A DNA stretch of 64,000 nucleotides from an uncultured Ilyobacter sp. (GTDB lineage: Bacteria; Fusobacteriota; Fusobacteriia; Fusobacteriales; Fusobacteriaceae). Below are positions 27,234 to 36,349 of the stretch, one piece after another. Each line of letters begins with the position of its first letter. Position 1 is the stretch's first letter. The translations under genes were made by a program, and so were the position numbers. A model generated the notes under the pieces. That model was not told the origin of the DNA. It saw nothing but the letters and a program-made list of their open reading frames with translations, and ran no database searches. The stretch is from positions 1-64,000 of the forward strand of contig NZ_OY764864.1 of assembly GCF_963668515.1 (NCBI RefSeq), given 5' to 3'.

Positions 27234-27741
27234 TACTGAATTTATCTGAATATCAGAATCAAAAGATTTTGTCACGAATGGACACTAATAAAAGATAGGG
27301 AAATTAACACGAATAAAGACAAGACCTTTTGCTCACAGAGGACACAGAGAAAAGAAGGAGTTGCACTGAGAAGATCGATATTAGAGTCAAAAGATTTTGT
27401 CACGAATGAAAATCAATAAAAGACAGAAAAATTAACACGAATAAGGACACAACCTCTTGAACACAGAGGGCACAAAGAAAAAGAATGAGTCTTACAGAGT
27501 TAAAGCCAAAACTATAAATACCTTCTTTTGCGAGAGGTTTTTATCTCTTTTCCCTTGCCATTGATAAAATCAGCGTTAAGAATGACCGAAGTGGAATCCT
27601 TAGAAAAAATCGACTGTCTGAACGAAGTGAGTTTCGAATTTTTCTTGGATTTCCAAGGGCATTTAGCTGATTTTTCACAGGCTTGAACTTTTGGTTACTT
27701 TTCTTTCAAGAGAAAAGTAACGAATTCTTATAAATTCAATA
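27234..27741 (-). repeat. Dispersed 0.5-kb intergenic repeat, copy B (inverted)
   Basis: This is a full-length copy in the opposite orientation to copy A at 14157-14663, with scattered differences. Terminal inverted repeats lie at 27234-27251 and about 27724-27741. The 128-bp internal period is kept (AAATTAACAC at 27301 and 27429). The terminal hairpin is kept near 27694-27721. No protein gene is visible. Together with copy A it brackets a 13.5-kb block. Confidence 0.85.
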
Positions 27742-27863
27742 CTTTAATTTAAAATAAAGATAGTAACTTAGCTTATTTAATTGGCGATGAATCTTTTAAT
27801 TTTTCGATAATATGTTAAAATAAAATAACGAGTAAAATACCTTATCACAAGAGGAGGGATCTC

Positions 27864-28307
27864 ATGGTTATAGACCTTCACAATATGACCTGTAATGACG
27901 CCATCAGATTTTTTATAACTAAGTATAATGAACTTTTTAAAAACGGTTACAGAGGAAGTATAGAGGTTATTCACGGATACGGCTCCCATGGTGAGGGAGG
28001 GGTCATAAAAAAAAGACTTCAGAAATTTCTACTAGAGAATAAAAGTTCCTTGAAATTTAGCCTCGATACCAATCCAGGAGTTACGTTTGTTGTACCTGTA
28101 AAGGCCATACCACAAATGAAAAATGAAATTTCAAAGGATATTCTGGAATTTTGCAGAGAAAATCCAAAATCCATGGACAAGATAAAGGGAAACTTTTTTA
28201 AAAAATATACTCACAGGGAAATTTTATCCACAGTGAAATCTCTTGTAAAAAAAGGTGAACTAGAAAGTTTTTTTAAGAAAAATCACCAAGTTTACCTCAC
28301 AAAATAG
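27864..28307 (+). CDS. Smr-domain protein
   Basis: This protein of 147 residues has an N-terminal Smr domain with DLHNMTCNDA (residues 4-13) and VIHGYGSHGEGGVIKKRL (about 35-52), matching the DLHG and HGxG motifs of MutS2 C-terminal and stand-alone Smr proteins. These act on branched DNA or on RNA as endonucleases. The C-terminal 60 residues look like a small winged-helix-like or basic extension. GAGGAGGGATCTC precedes the ATG. Its exact substrate is unknown. Confidence 0.85.
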   Translation: MVIDLHNMTCNDAIRFFITKYNELFKNGYRGSIEVIHGYGSHGEGGVIKKRLQKFLLENKSSLKFSLDTNPGVTFVVPVKAIPQMKNEISKDILEFCRENPKSMDKIKGNFFKKYTHREILSTVKSLVKKGELESFFKKNHQVYLTK

Positions 28308-28357
28308 GGTCAGGCTTGGGTTCAAAAAAAATTATAAATTCAAGAGATGGTAGAGAA

Positions 28358-28489
28358 ATGATCTTAGTCATATCTCCTAGTAAAACAATGGATTTTGATT
28401 CGCGAACTCTGGAAAATTCTGACTCAATTTTAAAAAAAAAAACAAACAATGGGAAGTCCGGTATCAACAGACCCTATCGATATTAATCT
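28358..28489 (+). pseudogene. Truncated yaaA-like gene remnant
   Basis: From the ATG at 28358 the frame reads MILVISPSKTMDF, the conserved start of the YaaA peroxide-stress protein family (LISPAKTLDF). The match ends after about 25 residues, near an 11-base A run, and the frame stops at 28489. YaaA is normally about 250 residues, so only the 5' end remains. No ribosome site is obvious. Confidence 0.6.
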
Positions 28490-28655
28490 TGTGGATATGA
28501 ATCTACGTGGAAATACAATCACCTTTTTCCTAGATAATGAAACCACTGTATTTCTAAAGGGGATTGATACACTAGATAAAGATAATATCATGACTAATTC
28601 ACAGCTGATTATTGAATATTGGGATAATGAGATGTTAAATATGATCAAGGGGTGA
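28449..28655 (+). CDS. Short hypothetical reading frame
   Basis: This frame of 68 codons starts without a clear ribosome site and overlaps the yaaA remnant. The predicted product is acidic and soluble. It may be the 3' remnant of a deleted gene. I do not recognise it. Confidence 0.25.
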   Translation: MGSPVSTDPIDINLVDMNLRGNTITFFLDNETTVFLKGIDTLDKDNIMTNSQLIIEYWDNEMLNMIKG

Positions 28656-28699
28656 CTTTAAAAAACAGAAACCTTCAGACTAAATAATATTTATAACAA

Positions 28700-28723
28700 A
28701 AAAGAGTGCTAGGCACTCTTTTT
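28700..28723. terminator. Bidirectional terminator at the DMT gene end
   Basis: AAAGAGTGC pairs with GCACTCTTT, flanked by A and T runs. The stop codon of the minus-strand DMT gene (28709-28711) is inside the hairpin. Confidence 0.8.
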
Positions 28724-29620
28724 ATTATTGATGTTATACACAATAAGCGAAGTAAATACTAAGATCATTCCAAGTACACTTATAAAGTTTGGGCTTTCTT
28801 CTGGAAGCAAGCTCCAGCTGATCACAGCTCCTAAAACAGGTATTATAAATTTCAACATGTTTAATTCAGAAACCTTCATACCTTCTATTTGTATTGCAAT
28901 AAACCAAAGAGAGAATGCAGCAGCAGAAACAAAGGCAAGCCATAAAAGACTCATATAAAACTCCTGGGGAAGGCTAAAAACTTCAATATTATAGCTCCGT
29001 TCGAAAATCCGACCCATTAAAAGCAGTATAGTCCCTCCCCAAAGCATCTGGTTAGAGGTAAGAAACCTTCCATCGATTCCACCTTTTATCTGGGCCACCT
29101 TTATGTTGGCATAACTAGAAAGAGATGAGTTCATCAAAAGGAGAAATATCCCCATAGCCTCTTTTCTGCCCACAGGAGTTATAGGCTTGGTATTTAAAAT
29201 TATAACCCCTATACCCAGAATGCCCAAAAGTATGCTCATAAACTTCATTCTGTCCATTTTATCGTTATCCATTATAAAATGAGTCATAACAGCGGTTATA
29301 AGAGGACCGGTACCTATTATTATGGCTGCAGTGGCTCCACTCACATATTTCATGGCCGTATAGTAAAGAGCATATCCTATACCAACATTGAGAAGTGCTA
29401 CATAGGTTATTACCCTTCTGTGGGTTGCCAGAAGAACCAATAAATTTTTTCTCCAGCAAAAAGGAATAAGAATAATGCCAGCAAGAGTAAATCTCATTCC
29501 TGCAAAGGTAAGGGGTGCGGGCACATACTTAAATCCTATCTTGACCCATGCAAAGGCACTAGACCATAAAAAGCAAGCCAAAATACCCATAATAATACCA
29601 TGATGTTTCTTTAGAGTCAC
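28709..29620 (-). CDS. EamA/DMT-family transporter
   Basis: This membrane protein of 303 residues has ten hydrophobic segments and two EamA repeats (about residues 8-140 and 155-297), with LWSSAFAWVKIGF near the start. It belongs to the drug/metabolite transporter superfamily, whose members export amino acids or other metabolites. Substrate cannot be told. It precedes the tRNA cluster terminator on the same strand and is a separate unit. Confidence 0.9.
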   Translation of the reverse strand: MTLKKHHGIIMGILACFLWSSAFAWVKIGFKYVPAPLTFAGMRFTLAGIILIPFCWRKNLLVLLATHRRVITYVALLNVGIGYALYYTAMKYVSGATAAIIIGTGPLITAVMTHFIMDNDKMDRMKFMSILLGILGIGVIILNTKPITPVGRKEAMGIFLLLMNSSLSSYANIKVAQIKGGIDGRFLTSNQMLWGGTILLLMGRIFERSYNIEVFSLPQEFYMSLLWLAFVSAAAFSLWFIAIQIEGMKVSELNMLKFIIPVLGAVISWSLLPEESPNFISVLGMILVFTSLIVYNINNKKSA

Positions 29621-29689
29621 TCAATATCACCCGTCCTTTTTTTGTTGTATCTCATTTTACATCAAGTTTATATCAAAAGATATCTTTTT

Positions 29690-29720
29690 CAAAAAATAAA
29701 AAAAAGAACCTGAACGGTTC
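29690..29720 (-). terminator. Terminator of the tRNA cluster
   Basis: GAACC and GGTTC (29706-29720) form a short stem, followed on the minus strand by a long T-rich run, 7 bp behind tRNA-Asp. Confidence 0.8.
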
Positions 29721-29726
29721 AAATAA

Positions 29727-29803
29727 TGGCGGGAGTGACGAGACTCGAACTCGCGACCCCCGGCGTGACAGGCCGGTGCTCTAACCAACTGAGCTACACC
29801 CCC
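29727..29803 (-). tRNA. tRNA-Asp (GTC)
   Basis: 77 nt, encoded CCA, anticodon GTC. Last gene of the eleven-tRNA cluster. Confidence 0.97.
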
Positions 29804-29832
29804 ATTAGGTATATATCTGTGTAAAATAAATA

Positions 29833-29908
29833 TGGTGGTCGCAACAGGACTTGAACCTGTGACCCCCTGCTTGTAAGGCAGGTGCTCTCCCAACTGAGCT
29901 ATGCGACC
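29833..29908 (-). tRNA. tRNA-Val (TAC)
   Basis: 76 nt, acceptor GGTCGCA/TGCGACC, encoded CCA, anticodon TAC. Confidence 0.97.
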
Positions 29909-29913
29909 TTTGG

Positions 29914-29989
29914 TGGTGCCCAGAGGCGGAATCGAACCACCGACACGGGGATTTTCAGTCCCCTGCTCTACCGACTGAGCTATCTGGGC
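29914..29989 (-). tRNA. tRNA-Phe (GAA)
   Basis: 76 nt, acceptor GCCCAGA/TCTGGGC, encoded CCA, anticodon GAA. Confidence 0.97.
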
Positions 29990-29992
29990 ATA

Positions 29993-30078
29993 TGGCGGAG
30001 GATGAGAGACTCGAACTCTCATGGCTTTAACACCGCCGGTTTTCAAGACCGGTGCCTTACCAATTAGACTAATCCTCC
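29993..30078 (-). tRNA. tRNA-Ser (TGA)
   Basis: 86 nt with a long variable arm, acceptor GGAGGAT/ATCCTCC, encoded CCA, anticodon TGA. Confidence 0.96.
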
Positions 30079-30082
30079 ATAT

Positions 30083-30157
30083 TGGTACCCCGTAGGAGAA
30101 TCGAACTCCTCTCTCCAGAGTGAAAATCTGGTGTCCTAACCGATGGACGAACGGGGC
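30083..30157 (-). tRNA. tRNA-Glu (TTC)
   Basis: 75 nt, encoded CCA, anticodon TTC; first acceptor pair is G-T. Confidence 0.97.
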
Positions 30158-30162
30158 ATGAG

Positions 30163-30239
30163 TGGTGGATCCAGCTGGAATCGAACCAGCGACCACTCGG
30201 TTATGAGCCGAGTGCTCTAACCAACTGAGCTATGGATCC
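30163..30239 (-). tRNA. tRNA-Met, elongator (CAT)
   Basis: 77 nt with a fully paired acceptor GGATCCA/TGGATCC, encoded CCA and anticodon CAT. The paired 1-72 position makes it an elongator. A lysidine-modified tRNA-Ile cannot be excluded from the anticodon alone. Confidence 0.88.
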
Positions 30240-30244
30240 ATAAA

Positions 30245-30321
<77 letters not shown>

Positions 30322-30327
30322 ATATTA

Positions 30328-30403
30328 TGGTGCGTCACACAGGGGTTGAACCTGTGACAACACGATTAAAAGTCGTGTGCTCTACCAACTGAGCTAGTGA
30401 CGC
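30328..30403 (-). tRNA. tRNA-Lys (TTT)
   Basis: 76 nt, acceptor GCGTCAC/GTGACGC, encoded CCA, anticodon TTT. Confidence 0.97.
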
Positions 30404-30404
30404 A

Positions 30405-30484
<80 letters not shown>

Positions 30485-30486
30485 TT

Positions 30487-30563
<77 letters not shown>

Positions 30564-30577
30564 CTATGAAATTTGTA

Positions 30578-30665
30578 TGGTGCCTGGGGCGGGAATCGAA
30601 CCCGCACGACCCTAGAGGTCACAGGATTTTAAGTCCTGTGCGTCTACCAATTCCGCCACCCAGGC
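30578..30665 (-). tRNA. tRNA-Leu (TAA)
   Basis: 88 nt with a long variable arm, acceptor GCCTGGG/CCCAGGC, encoded CCA, anticodon TAA. First gene of the tRNA cluster. Confidence 0.96.
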
Positions 30666-30695
30666 GTTTATTTTTGTCCCTTGAGGACAGGAATA

Positions 30696-30724
30696 ATAAT
30701 ATCATAAATACAAAGTGTCGTCAA
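30696..30724 (-). promoter_or_regulatory. Promoter of the eleven-tRNA cluster
   Basis: -35 TTGACG (30724-30719), exactly 17 bp, -10 TATTAT (30701-30696), the same architecture as the rRNA promoters. The -35 box lies inside the last codons of the nuclease gene. Confidence 0.85.
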
Positions 30725-31445
30725 CACTTTTTTTATTTTTCCAACAAAAATTTTTAAACTCACATACCTTGCAGTGATTTACTTCTGTTTTTTCATATTC
30801 ATTAAAATTGAAAACTTCAATGTTTTCAAGGGTTTCATTTAGAAATGCCCTGTTTTTTTCATGAAGGTCATCATCGTATTTCACCACAAAATTTTCCTCA
30901 GAATATTCCGTCTGATAATAGACCATCTCAATATTTTTTATTTTTCGAATATTTTCAAATACATATTTATAGTTTTCTTTCAGGAGATAGAGATATATTT
31001 TTGTCTGAAGGGATTCCTCTATACTCTTCCCAGAAAGCCTTCTTTTGTTTGTTTTAAAATCCACTATCTGCACCCTGCCGTTTGGCTTCAATATTATAAG
31101 GTCATATCTTGCCATAAGTCTAATCTTTTCGGTCTTTTCTCTTATCTCATATTCTGAAAAATATCTACAGTTCGCCTCCAACGGATATTTCTCTTTTATT
31201 TTTTGAAAAAGTTCTTTCAGCTCTTTCTCTTGAATATACTCGCCCTCTGTATCTATTCCCTTAAAATACCTCTCTGCAAGCAGGTGGAATCTGCTTCCTC
31301 TTTCAAAACTATCCTTTAAGCTATCGTCATCAGATCCGTAGAGCCCCTCAAAATACCTGTATCTGAATTTCAACGGGCACTGTATAAATGTCCCTATTGA
31401 GCTCTGGGTATATAAAAAGTTCTTATCCTTTCTTACGTCTCTCAT
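30702..31445 (-). CDS. PD-(D/E)XK nuclease, AddB/Cas4-like, probable iron-sulfur protein
   Basis: This protein of 247 residues has the RecB-type nuclease core: SSIGTFIQCPLKFRYRYF near the N terminus, HLLAERYF, ARYDLII and the catalytic VDFKT. Four cysteines, C23 plus a C-x2-C-x5-C near the C terminus (CKVCEFKNFC), match the iron-sulfur site of AddB and Cas4. It overlaps the helicase gene by 23 bp, so the two probably form a helicase-nuclease pair in double-strand break repair or defence. The gene ends inside the promoter of the tRNA cluster, with no terminator between. No CRISPR array is present nearby. Confidence 0.85.
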   Translation of the reverse strand: MRDVRKDKNFLYTQSSIGTFIQCPLKFRYRYFEGLYGSDDDSLKDSFERGSRFHLLAERYFKGIDTEGEYIQEKELKELFQKIKEKYPLEANCRYFSEYEIREKTEKIRLMARYDLIILKPNGRVQIVDFKTNKRRLSGKSIEESLQTKIYLYLLKENYKYVFENIRKIKNIEMVYYQTEYSEENFVVKYDDDLHEKNRAFLNETLENIEVFNFNEYEKTEVNHCKVCEFKNFCWKNKKSVDDTLYL

Positions 31446-33588
31446 ATCTTTTCTGCCCCTCTTCTATTAATCTGTTGATTTCTCTAAAATAAAATGTATC
31501 AGAGTCTCCGTTACAGCTTATAACTAGGTACTCTTTTGCCCTTGTAATTCCTACGTAGAGTAGCCTTACACTCTCTGATATCCTCTCGCTTTTTCTTTTG
31601 ATAGTAATATTTTCATACTCTTTATTTATAAATGTTTTCCTAAGTTCATCCTCTAGATAGTCTCCCGGATAAACATATGGTTCCTTAAGATACTGCTGCC
31701 TGCCGTAATCATTATCTGAAAGATACACTGGAAAACTATCTGAGTTCACATTGAACAGCCAGACCATATCCCATTCCATCCCCTTGCTCTTGTGATAGGT
31801 GGTGAGAGTTATGTTGTATTTTTGGCTGGGGGTTTCCTCTGTCTCTGATTCCACAGCCTTTGCTAGATAAGTGAATTCACTTCCCCTGCTTTTTTTCATC
31901 TCAAGGGATAAGTCAAAGAGAGTCCACCTAGGGTTCAGTTTGAATATTCTCTTTAGATCCAAAGATATTTTTTCTATTAGAAGAAGCTGGTCCGCATCAA
32001 AAGAATAGATATCCCCTATAAAGAGCAGGAGTTTCTCTAGAGAATTTTGTGGAAACTCCAAAAGCAGCTTCAGTTTTTTCAGATTTTTCTCAAAATTTTT
32101 CCACCATGAAACAGTTGTAAATTTTTCAGGTATTGTAAGTTCATCCCTTCTGTAAAAAATCTTTTCCAGATCTATTCCTCTGAGATAAGCTATGAATTCC
32201 TGAAACTCATCCCCCTCTATACCATCCATGAGATGCACTTGGATAAGAGTTATAAGCCTCCTGTTGTCAAAGGGTTTAGAAAGAAAGGCCAGAAGGTCTC
32301 CCATGAACTCCAGAGTTTCCAATAGGTTTTCCGATATATCTGCCAGCACCTGAAATTTCACCTGTTTTTTTTTAAGGACTCTCCCAGCCTTCTCTATCTG
32401 AAAGTTTTTGGGAAAAAGAACTACAGCCTTTTTTTCTGGATACTTCTTTGAAAAAGCCTCTATAAAGCTCCCCATCCTCTCTAACTCCTTCTCCTCTGAT
32501 TCCTCCATGAATGCTTTTATACCGTAGGTTTCCACTTCTGGATTGGCAGGAGAACTGCCTTTAGACACCTCTCTTATCATCTGTTCTGCAAGGGCACCTC
32601 TAGCCTCTTTCAGAGGGTGCTCTCTCTTTACATAGTCTACAAAAAGATTGGCAAGGTCTATTATCTCACGACTGCTTCTTCCAGCTGTAAACATCTCTGC
32701 CGTAGGGTTTGCCATGAGAAAGCTCTTAAACAGCTTGGGAGAAGATGAGGTGAAGGTAGAAAGAATACTCTGGTTCAGATCTCCCACCTTTACGAGGTTT
32801 CCGTTGCTGATGAGTCTCAGTATCTTGTTCTGGAGATAGTTGCTGTCCTGAGCCTCATCTTCAAATATATACTTGTACTTTTTTTTATAGTTTTCACAGA
32901 GTTCTGCATCCTCGCTGAGTATTTTGTGGCACAGATAAAGTAAGTCGTCATAGTCTAAAAATCCCTCTCTCTTGCAGAGCTTGTCGTACCGTAAGTATAC
33001 TTCTCCAGCTATTTTCAGAAGGCTTCCCTTGGCATATTTTTTAGTTTCACTGTGAAGCCTTTCAGGTGATATGCTTAAGTTTTTACACCTTGATATGAGC
33101 CTCAAAATTATTCTTATTAGCTCATCATTCCATTTTTTGTATGATTTTTCTGATTTTTCAGAAGGCTCTATGAAATAATCTATCTCATTTTGATTATCTT
33201 TTTTGTAGTCATTTATGGCCATAGATATAAGGTGGAACATATTTGAGTTGGTAATGGTCTTGTACTCATTAGAAAGACCTATTTTATAGAGATTATCCCT
33301 CAAAATCTCGTTGGTCAGCTTGTGAATGGTCATTACCTGAAATCTTTTTTTGATGCCCCCCTTAGAGCTTAATATTTCTTTTATTCTGTTTTTAAAATTT
33401 ATAACAGAGGAGTTCATGTATGTAAGTATCAAAATCTCCTCACCTTCTCCTAGCTCCTCCTCTATAAGTTTTGCCGCCAAATGACTAAGTATGAAAGTCT
33501 TTCCTGCCCCTGGTACAGCAGGTATCCCCAGTCTTCCGTCTCTGTACTTCAATATTTTTTTCTGCTCTTCCCTGTAATCTATATTCAT
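31423..33588 (-). CDS. UvrD/Rep-family (superfamily 1) DNA helicase
   Basis: This protein of 721 residues carries superfamily 1A motifs in order: Walker A AVPGAGKT (about residues 24-31), ILTYMNSS, the Walker B variant FEDEAQD, VGDLNQSI, TYHKSKGMEWD and LLYVGITRAKEYLVIS. It unwinds DNA with 3'-5' polarity if like its family. It is shorter than AddA (about 1200 residues) and lacks a nuclease domain, which is supplied by the overlapping downstream gene. This makes an economical two-subunit helicase-nuclease distinct from AddAB or RecBCD. Confidence 0.88.
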   Translation of the reverse strand: MNIDYREEQKKILKYRDGRLGIPAVPGAGKTFILSHLAAKLIEEELGEGEEILILTYMNSSVINFKNRIKEILSSKGGIKKRFQVMTIHKLTNEILRDNLYKIGLSNEYKTITNSNMFHLISMAINDYKKDNQNEIDYFIEPSEKSEKSYKKWNDELIRIILRLISRCKNLSISPERLHSETKKYAKGSLLKIAGEVYLRYDKLCKREGFLDYDDLLYLCHKILSEDAELCENYKKKYKYIFEDEAQDSNYLQNKILRLISNGNLVKVGDLNQSILSTFTSSSPKLFKSFLMANPTAEMFTAGRSSREIIDLANLFVDYVKREHPLKEARGALAEQMIREVSKGSSPANPEVETYGIKAFMEESEEKELERMGSFIEAFSKKYPEKKAVVLFPKNFQIEKAGRVLKKKQVKFQVLADISENLLETLEFMGDLLAFLSKPFDNRRLITLIQVHLMDGIEGDEFQEFIAYLRGIDLEKIFYRRDELTIPEKFTTVSWWKNFEKNLKKLKLLLEFPQNSLEKLLLFIGDIYSFDADQLLLIEKISLDLKRIFKLNPRWTLFDLSLEMKKSRGSEFTYLAKAVESETEETPSQKYNITLTTYHKSKGMEWDMVWLFNVNSDSFPVYLSDNDYGRQQYLKEPYVYPGDYLEDELRKTFINKEYENITIKRKSERISESVRLLYVGITRAKEYLVISCNGDSDTFYFREINRLIEEGQKRYERRKKG

Positions 33589-33817
33589 AAAGAACTCCCT
33601 TTTTTAACTAGATCATACCTGAATTATATTGAATATTCCTCTGATTGGCAACTTAATCTAATTTTCTCAATTTTTCATAAAGATTTTACATTTGATCTGA
33701 TTTCTGATAAATTTAGTACAGAAGTATACTTTAATCCATTTCAAAGGAAAACCAGTAATTTTGTTGTATTATTTATTTAATGAAACAAAATATATTTTAA
33801 CAGGAGGCAAACATCAT

Positions 33818-34600
33818 ATGAAAAAAATAATTACTCTTATTTCACTGCTTTTTCTTATTTCACTATCTTCTTTTTCTCAAGAAAAACCCCTCGTTGTTGG
33901 TATGGAACTGGCTTATCCTCCCTTTGAGATGACCGATGAAAAAGGCAATCCCACAGGAATCAGCGTGGATGTGGCAAAGGCTTTAGGAGAATACCTAGGA
34001 AGAGAGATTGTTATCGAAAACATGAGTTTCGGAGGTCTGATTCCGGCTCTCAAGACTAAAAAAGTAGATATTATTCTTTCCTCTATGACCATAACAGAAC
34101 AGAGAAAAAAATCTATAAACTTCTCTGACCCATATGCAAAGTCATATCTTACTCTTCTTGTAAATAAAAGATCTCCAGTAAAAAGACCTTCGGACCTCAA
34201 TACCAGAGGAGTCAACATCGCAGTAAAAAAAGGTACTACAGGCCACGTAATCGCTACCCAGTACTTTCCAAAGGCAAATATAATGGTCTTTGAAAAAGAG
34301 TCTGTATGCGTACTTGAAGTAACCCAGGGGAAGGCAGATGCCTTTATATACGACCCACTTACCGTATTTAAAAACTGGAAAAAAAATCCTGACACTACAA
34401 GACCTATCTTTGATCAGTTCCAAAAAGATGTGGAATACTGGGGTATAGGATACAGGCACGGTGAAGATGATCTAGGAAAAGAGATCAACGGATTTATAAA
34501 AGAATTTAAGGAAAACGGCGGTTTTGACAAACTTGCTAAAAAATATCTAACTGAACAGAAAAAAGCATTTGATGAAAAGGGACTTCCTTTCTTCTTTTAA
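33818..34600 (+). CDS. Polar amino-acid ABC transporter, substrate-binding protein
   Basis: This secreted protein of 260 residues has a signal peptide (about residues 1-20, ending FSQ) and the family-3 solute-binding fold: PLVVGMELAYPPFEM, AKALGEYLGREI, and KVDIILSSMTIT. The ATG at 33818 follows AGGAGG by 10 nt; the frame is open upstream to 33761 without a ribosome site. It binds a polar amino acid outside the inner membrane and delivers it to the permease of the next gene. The exact ligand is unknown. Confidence 0.9.
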   Translation: MKKIITLISLLFLISLSSFSQEKPLVVGMELAYPPFEMTDEKGNPTGISVDVAKALGEYLGREIVIENMSFGGLIPALKTKKVDIILSSMTITEQRKKSINFSDPYAKSYLTLLVNKRSPVKRPSDLNTRGVNIAVKKGTTGHVIATQYFPKANIMVFEKESVCVLEVTQGKADAFIYDPLTVFKNWKKNPDTTRPIFDQFQKDVEYWGIGYRHGEDDLGKEINGFIKEFKENGGFDKLAKKYLTEQKKAFDEKGLPFFF

Positions 34601-34635
34601 TACTTTAAATAAACCTATTGCAGAAAGGATTTCTT

Positions 34636-35481
34636 ATGGAAGACACTCTGAAAAAATATAAAAAACAGTATAAAGATAGCAAATTAAAAGTGAACTTGAA
34701 AAAAATATTTTTTAGGGAAAACAGAGAGATAGAAGCTTCTAGAGCTGTCGAAGTAATAAATATATTAATTATACTTGCAGTTATTTTTGCTGTTTTTAAT
34801 TATGCCTTTGGAAGACTTGAATACAACTATATGTGGAAAGAGACCATAGTGGACTACAGATATAAGTTCATAAAAGGATTTTCTATAACTGTAGCCATCT
34901 CGTTTTTTTCACTTTTCTGCAGCCTTGTCATAGGTACACTGATGGCAATGGGGCAGAGGACTACTTTTCTGCCGGTATACTACTTCAGCAAATTTTACGT
35001 GGAATTTATAAGGGGAACCCCTCTTATTGTTCAGATCTATCTTTTTTTCTATGTCGTGGGGACAGCCTTCAACATAGGGGACCGTTATATCATGGGTATA
35101 CTCATAATGGCAAGTTTTTCTGGGGCATATGTTGCTGAGATAATAAGGTCAGGAATAGAAAGCATCGGTGCTAGTCAACTAGAGACTGCCAAGGCTCTCG
35201 CATTCACACCTTTTCAGACTTATGTATACATAATTCTTCCACAGGTTATAAAGAGGATCACTCCTCCATTGGCAGGGCAATTTGCTTCCCTTATCAAGGA
35301 TTCATCTCTGCTCTCTATCATCGCCGTGAATGAGTTTACAAAAAATGTGCAGGAGGTCGACTCCCTCACCTTTGCTCCTGTGGAAAACTATTTTATTCTT
35401 GCAGTTGGATATCTCATACTGACATATCCCATATCTCATTACTCCAAATATCTAGAAAGGAAGTTCTCCTATGAATCTTAA
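34636..35481 (+). CDS. Polar amino-acid ABC transporter, permease
   Basis: This membrane protein of 281 residues has a basic cytoplasmic N terminus, about five to six membrane helices and the EAA loop region GASQLETAKALAFTPFQTY. It belongs to the HisM/GlnP permease family (FIRGTPLIVQIY). The ATG at 34636 is used because AAAGGA lies upstream; a TTG at 34618 is the alternative. It overlaps the ATPase gene by 11 bp. Confidence 0.9.
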   Translation: MEDTLKKYKKQYKDSKLKVNLKKIFFRENREIEASRAVEVINILIILAVIFAVFNYAFGRLEYNYMWKETIVDYRYKFIKGFSITVAISFFSLFCSLVIGTLMAMGQRTTFLPVYYFSKFYVEFIRGTPLIVQIYLFFYVVGTAFNIGDRYIMGILIMASFSGAYVAEIIRSGIESIGASQLETAKALAFTPFQTYVYIILPQVIKRITPPLAGQFASLIKDSSLLSIIAVNEFTKNVQEVDSLTFAPVENYFILAVGYLILTYPISHYSKYLERKFSYES

Positions 35482-36202
35482 CATAACAAACCTCACAAAA
35501 ATATATGGAGAACAGACTGTTCTAGACAACCTCTGCCTGAATTTAAAAGATGTGCACTCACTGGTGATAATAGGACCTTCAGGAGGTGGTAAATCCACAC
35601 TTCTCAGAATCCTAGCAGGACTGGAGCCTCCGGAAAGTGGAGTCATCAAGATCAACAATGAGACTGTTCCATTGGAGGAGAAGGACCTCAGAAACTACAG
35701 AAAAGGTGTAGGGGTGGTCTTTCAGGCTTTCAATCTATTTCCACATCTTTCAGCCATTGAAAACATCACCCTTCCACTGGTAAAAGTGCATAAACTATCT
35801 GAAAAGGATGCCAAGAATAGGGCTCTGTCCCTATTTGAAAAGTTTCAGCTAGAGGAGCATCTCCATAAGAAACCTTCGCAGCTTTCTGGTGGTCAGCAGC
35901 AGAGGGTGGCCATTATAAGGGCTATGGCATTAGATGCCAAGTTTTTACTTTTAGACGAGCCCACCTCAGCCCTAGACCCTGCCCTGACGTCAGAAGTGCT
36001 AGACACCATCATTGCTCTGAGAATGGAGAAAAAAGATCTTGTTTTAATCACCCACGAAATGGGATTTGCCAAAAATGTGGCAGACCATATAATCTTTGTA
36101 GATCAGGGAAAAGTTTTGGAACAGGGACTCCCTGGAGATATTCTTGTAAATCCCAAAACAGATGAGCTGAAGGCTTTTCTCGGAAAAACTCTTAAATATT
36201 AA
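35471..36202 (+). CDS. Polar amino-acid ABC transporter, ATPase
   Basis: This protein of 243 residues is a complete GlnQ/HisP-type ATPase: Walker A GPSGGGKST (about residues 36-44), Q-loop VVFQAFNLFPH, signature LSGGQQQR, Walker B LLLDEPTSALDP and switch THEMGFA. It energises the permease encoded just upstream. A terminator follows at once. Confidence 0.93.
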   Translation: MNLNITNLTKIYGEQTVLDNLCLNLKDVHSLVIIGPSGGGKSTLLRILAGLEPPESGVIKINNETVPLEEKDLRNYRKGVGVVFQAFNLFPHLSAIENITLPLVKVHKLSEKDAKNRALSLFEKFQLEEHLHKKPSQLSGGQQQRVAIIRAMALDAKFLLLDEPTSALDPALTSEVLDTIIALRMEKKDLVLITHEMGFAKNVADHIIFVDQGKVLEQGLPGDILVNPKTDELKAFLGKTLKY

Positions 36203-36233
36203 AAAGCAGCCTTTTTATTAAGGGCTGCTTTTT
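36201..36233 (+). terminator. Terminator of the amino-acid transporter operon
   Basis: AAAAGCAGCC pairs with GGGCTGCTTT, followed by T. Confidence 0.85.
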
Positions 36234-36349
36234 ACATTAATCTTAGAATATTTACAGTTTTTAATTGGTTCATCATATTTTTTCGATATTTTAGACTGCT
36301 GTTTAGAAACCTAGCTCTTCATATAGTAAGCCCTTATAAAAACTTCAAT

